Of a stretch of DNA of 64,000 nucleotides, positions 63,060-64,000 are shown piece after piece. Made by a program: the position numbers and the translations under genes. Source of the DNA: Slackia exigua ATCC 700122 (GTDB taxonomy: Bacteria; Actinomycetota; Coriobacteriia; Coriobacteriales; Eggerthellaceae); assembly GCF_000162875.1 (NCBI RefSeq), contig NZ_GG700630.1, positions 206,657 to 270,656 on the forward strand, given 5' to 3'. Below the pieces are notes generated by a model. That model did not search any database, had not been told where the DNA came from, and was given only the letters and a program-made list of their open reading frames with translations. The first letter of the stretch is position 1, and each line of letters begins with the position of its first letter.

Positions 63060-64000
63060 CTACATCAAGACCTCGACCAAATCCCCCGCATTCGCGCCTT
63101 CAGGCGCCGGCACGCCGTAATAGCTTTCCGTCGTCGCGCGCGCGTGGGACTCGACCAGCGCGAGCTCCACGGTCCCTGCGCGCGAGGCCCGATCCTGAGC
63201 GCGCAGCTCGGCGCCCAGCGCCTCGAGCATGTGCGCGCGCTCGATCTTGACCGCCGACGGCACCTGGTCTCCGCGTGCGGCAGCCGGCGTGCCGCGTCGC
63301 GGGGAGTATCTGAACACATGCAGCTTCGAGAATCCGCACGTGCGCACAACATCGCAGGTCGACGCGAAATCCGCATCGGTTTCCCCGGGAAACCCCACGA
63401 TGACGTCGGTGGAAAGCGCGATACCGGGAATCCGCGCGCGCAGGCGGTCGACGAGGCCCGCGAAGCGCTGCGCCGAATACGGCCGCGCCATCTGGCGAAG
63501 GATCCGCGTCGACCCCGACTGGAGCGGAAGGTGGAGATGGCGGCACACGCGGCCGCCCGACGTCGCCATCACCTCGATCAGCGCGTCATCCACGCTCTGA
63601 GGTTCGATGGACGAGATGCGCAGACGCGTTTCGGGCGCGCATGAGAGCAGGCGCTCGGCGAGCGTTGCGAGCCCCGCATCGCCGCATCGGTACCGACCGA
63701 GGTTGATGCCTGAAAGCACGATCTCGCGCACGCCCGCCGCCCCGAGCGCCGAGACCTCGCGCTCGACGGCCGCGGCGTCGCGGGAACGGGATCTCCCGCG
63801 CGCGACATGCACGATGCAGAACGTGCAGGCGTTGTCGCAGCCATCCTGGATCTTGACGGGAACGCGCGTCGGAAACGATCCTCCGACACGTGCCGCCGCG
63901 GCATCGGAAAGCGCGAAGGACCGGTCGGCTTTCGCGGCGCATGAAGCGGGCTCGCGATCGCCTTGTGCGCCATGCGCGCCGATGCCTGTGAGATAGTCAT
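63060..64000 (-). CDS. mtaB: tRNA t6A37 methylthiotransferase MtaB, N-terminus beyond the window
   Basis: Radical SAM methylthiotransferase converting t6A37 to ms2t6A37. The frame is open to the window edge. Visible: IQDGCDNACTFCIVHVARGR with CxxxCxxC (around 63800-63850), IVLSGINLGRY, LHLPLQSGSTRIL and DVIVGFPGET, then a TRAM-like end (SYYGVPAPEG). The HVARG and GINLGRY forms separate MtaB from MiaB and RimO. The N-terminal cluster domain is mostly outside. Third methylthiotransferase in the window. Confidence 0.93.
   Translation of the reverse strand, partial: DYLTGIGAHGAQGDREPASCAAKADRSFALSDAAAARVGGSFPTRVPVKIQDGCDNACTFCIVHVARGRSRSRDAAAVEREVSALGAAGVREIVLSGINLGRYRCGDAGLATLAERLLSCAPETRLRISSIEPQSVDDALIEVMATSGGRVCRHLHLPLQSGSTRILRQMARPYSAQRFAGLVDRLRARIPGIALSTDVIVGFPGETDADFASTCDVVRTCGFSKLHVFRYSPRRGTPAAARGDQVPSAVKIERAHMLEALGAELRAQDRASRAGTVELALVESHARATTESYYGVPAPEGANAGDLVEVLM

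Overview
The window is a gene-dense, high-GC stretch of bacterial chromosome, almost all of it housekeeping genes on the minus strand. The gene set points to an actinobacterium of class Coriobacteriia (Eggerthella/Slackia/Collinsella-like): RapZ-YvcK-WhiA with uvrC, RNase Y together with RNase J, folate-type TrmFO, a SpoVS protein in a probable non-sporulator, PPDK with its regulatory protein, the actinobacterial Arg form of the RapZ P-loop, and SOS operators of the CGAAC-N4-GTTCG type. This placement is inferred from gene content; no rRNA, tRNA, phage, insertion sequence or CRISPR array was found.

Layout: (1) 1-7.2 kb: 3' end of a possible TetR-type gene, then pyruvate phosphate dikinase, its regulatory protein, and glyS-glyQ. 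(2) 7.2-12.4 kb: lepB, trmD, rimM, khpA, rpsP (the usual S16 cluster), then pnp and rpsO with hairpins and a candidate S15 leader. (3) 12.5-20.7 kb: RluD-type pseudouridine synthase, lspA, ileS, a SEC-C-tagged methionine aminopeptidase, a hotdog thioesterase, degV (plus strand), dut, nrdR. (4) 20.7-32.4 kb: a nested inverted-repeat element, a dicarboxylate-type symporter, an SOS-controlled tail-anchored small protein divergent from lexA, then hflX-miaA-miaB-spoVS-GHKL ATPase-rny-recX-recA. (5) 32.4-47 kb: a pgsA-cinA fusion, rimO, yajQ, rodZ, ftsK, rnj, whiA, yvcK, rapZ, uvrC. (6) 47-51.3 kb: two plus-strand metabolic genes, sstT and gdhA, around rnhA; the gdhA upstream region carries an octanucleotide tandem repeat and an 11-bp-phased repeat resembling a GlnR operator. 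(7) 51.3-64 kb: uvrA behind an uncharacterised gene with a perfect LexA operator, then xer, trmFO, dprA, comM, yraN, rnhB, rplS, ybeY, a diacylglycerol/undecaprenol kinase and an mtaB gene cut by the window edge.

The strongest thread is an SOS network. LexA operators sit at lexA and the divergent 106-residue tail-anchored protein, at recA(-recX), and upstream of orf259-uvrA. At lexA, at the small gene and at recA, one operator lies exactly between the -35 and -10 hexamers. The two unknown genes with these operators are the best candidates here for undescribed biology: a possible cell-division checkpoint protein, and a protein coupled to nucleotide excision repair. Other unusual points are the phospholipid-synthase/CinA fusion, an orphan GHKL ATPase between spoVS and rny, a roughly 100-nt nested stem element near nrdR, and repeated motifs in the FtsK linker. 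Three methylthiotransferases (MiaB, RimO, MtaB) also occur in one window.
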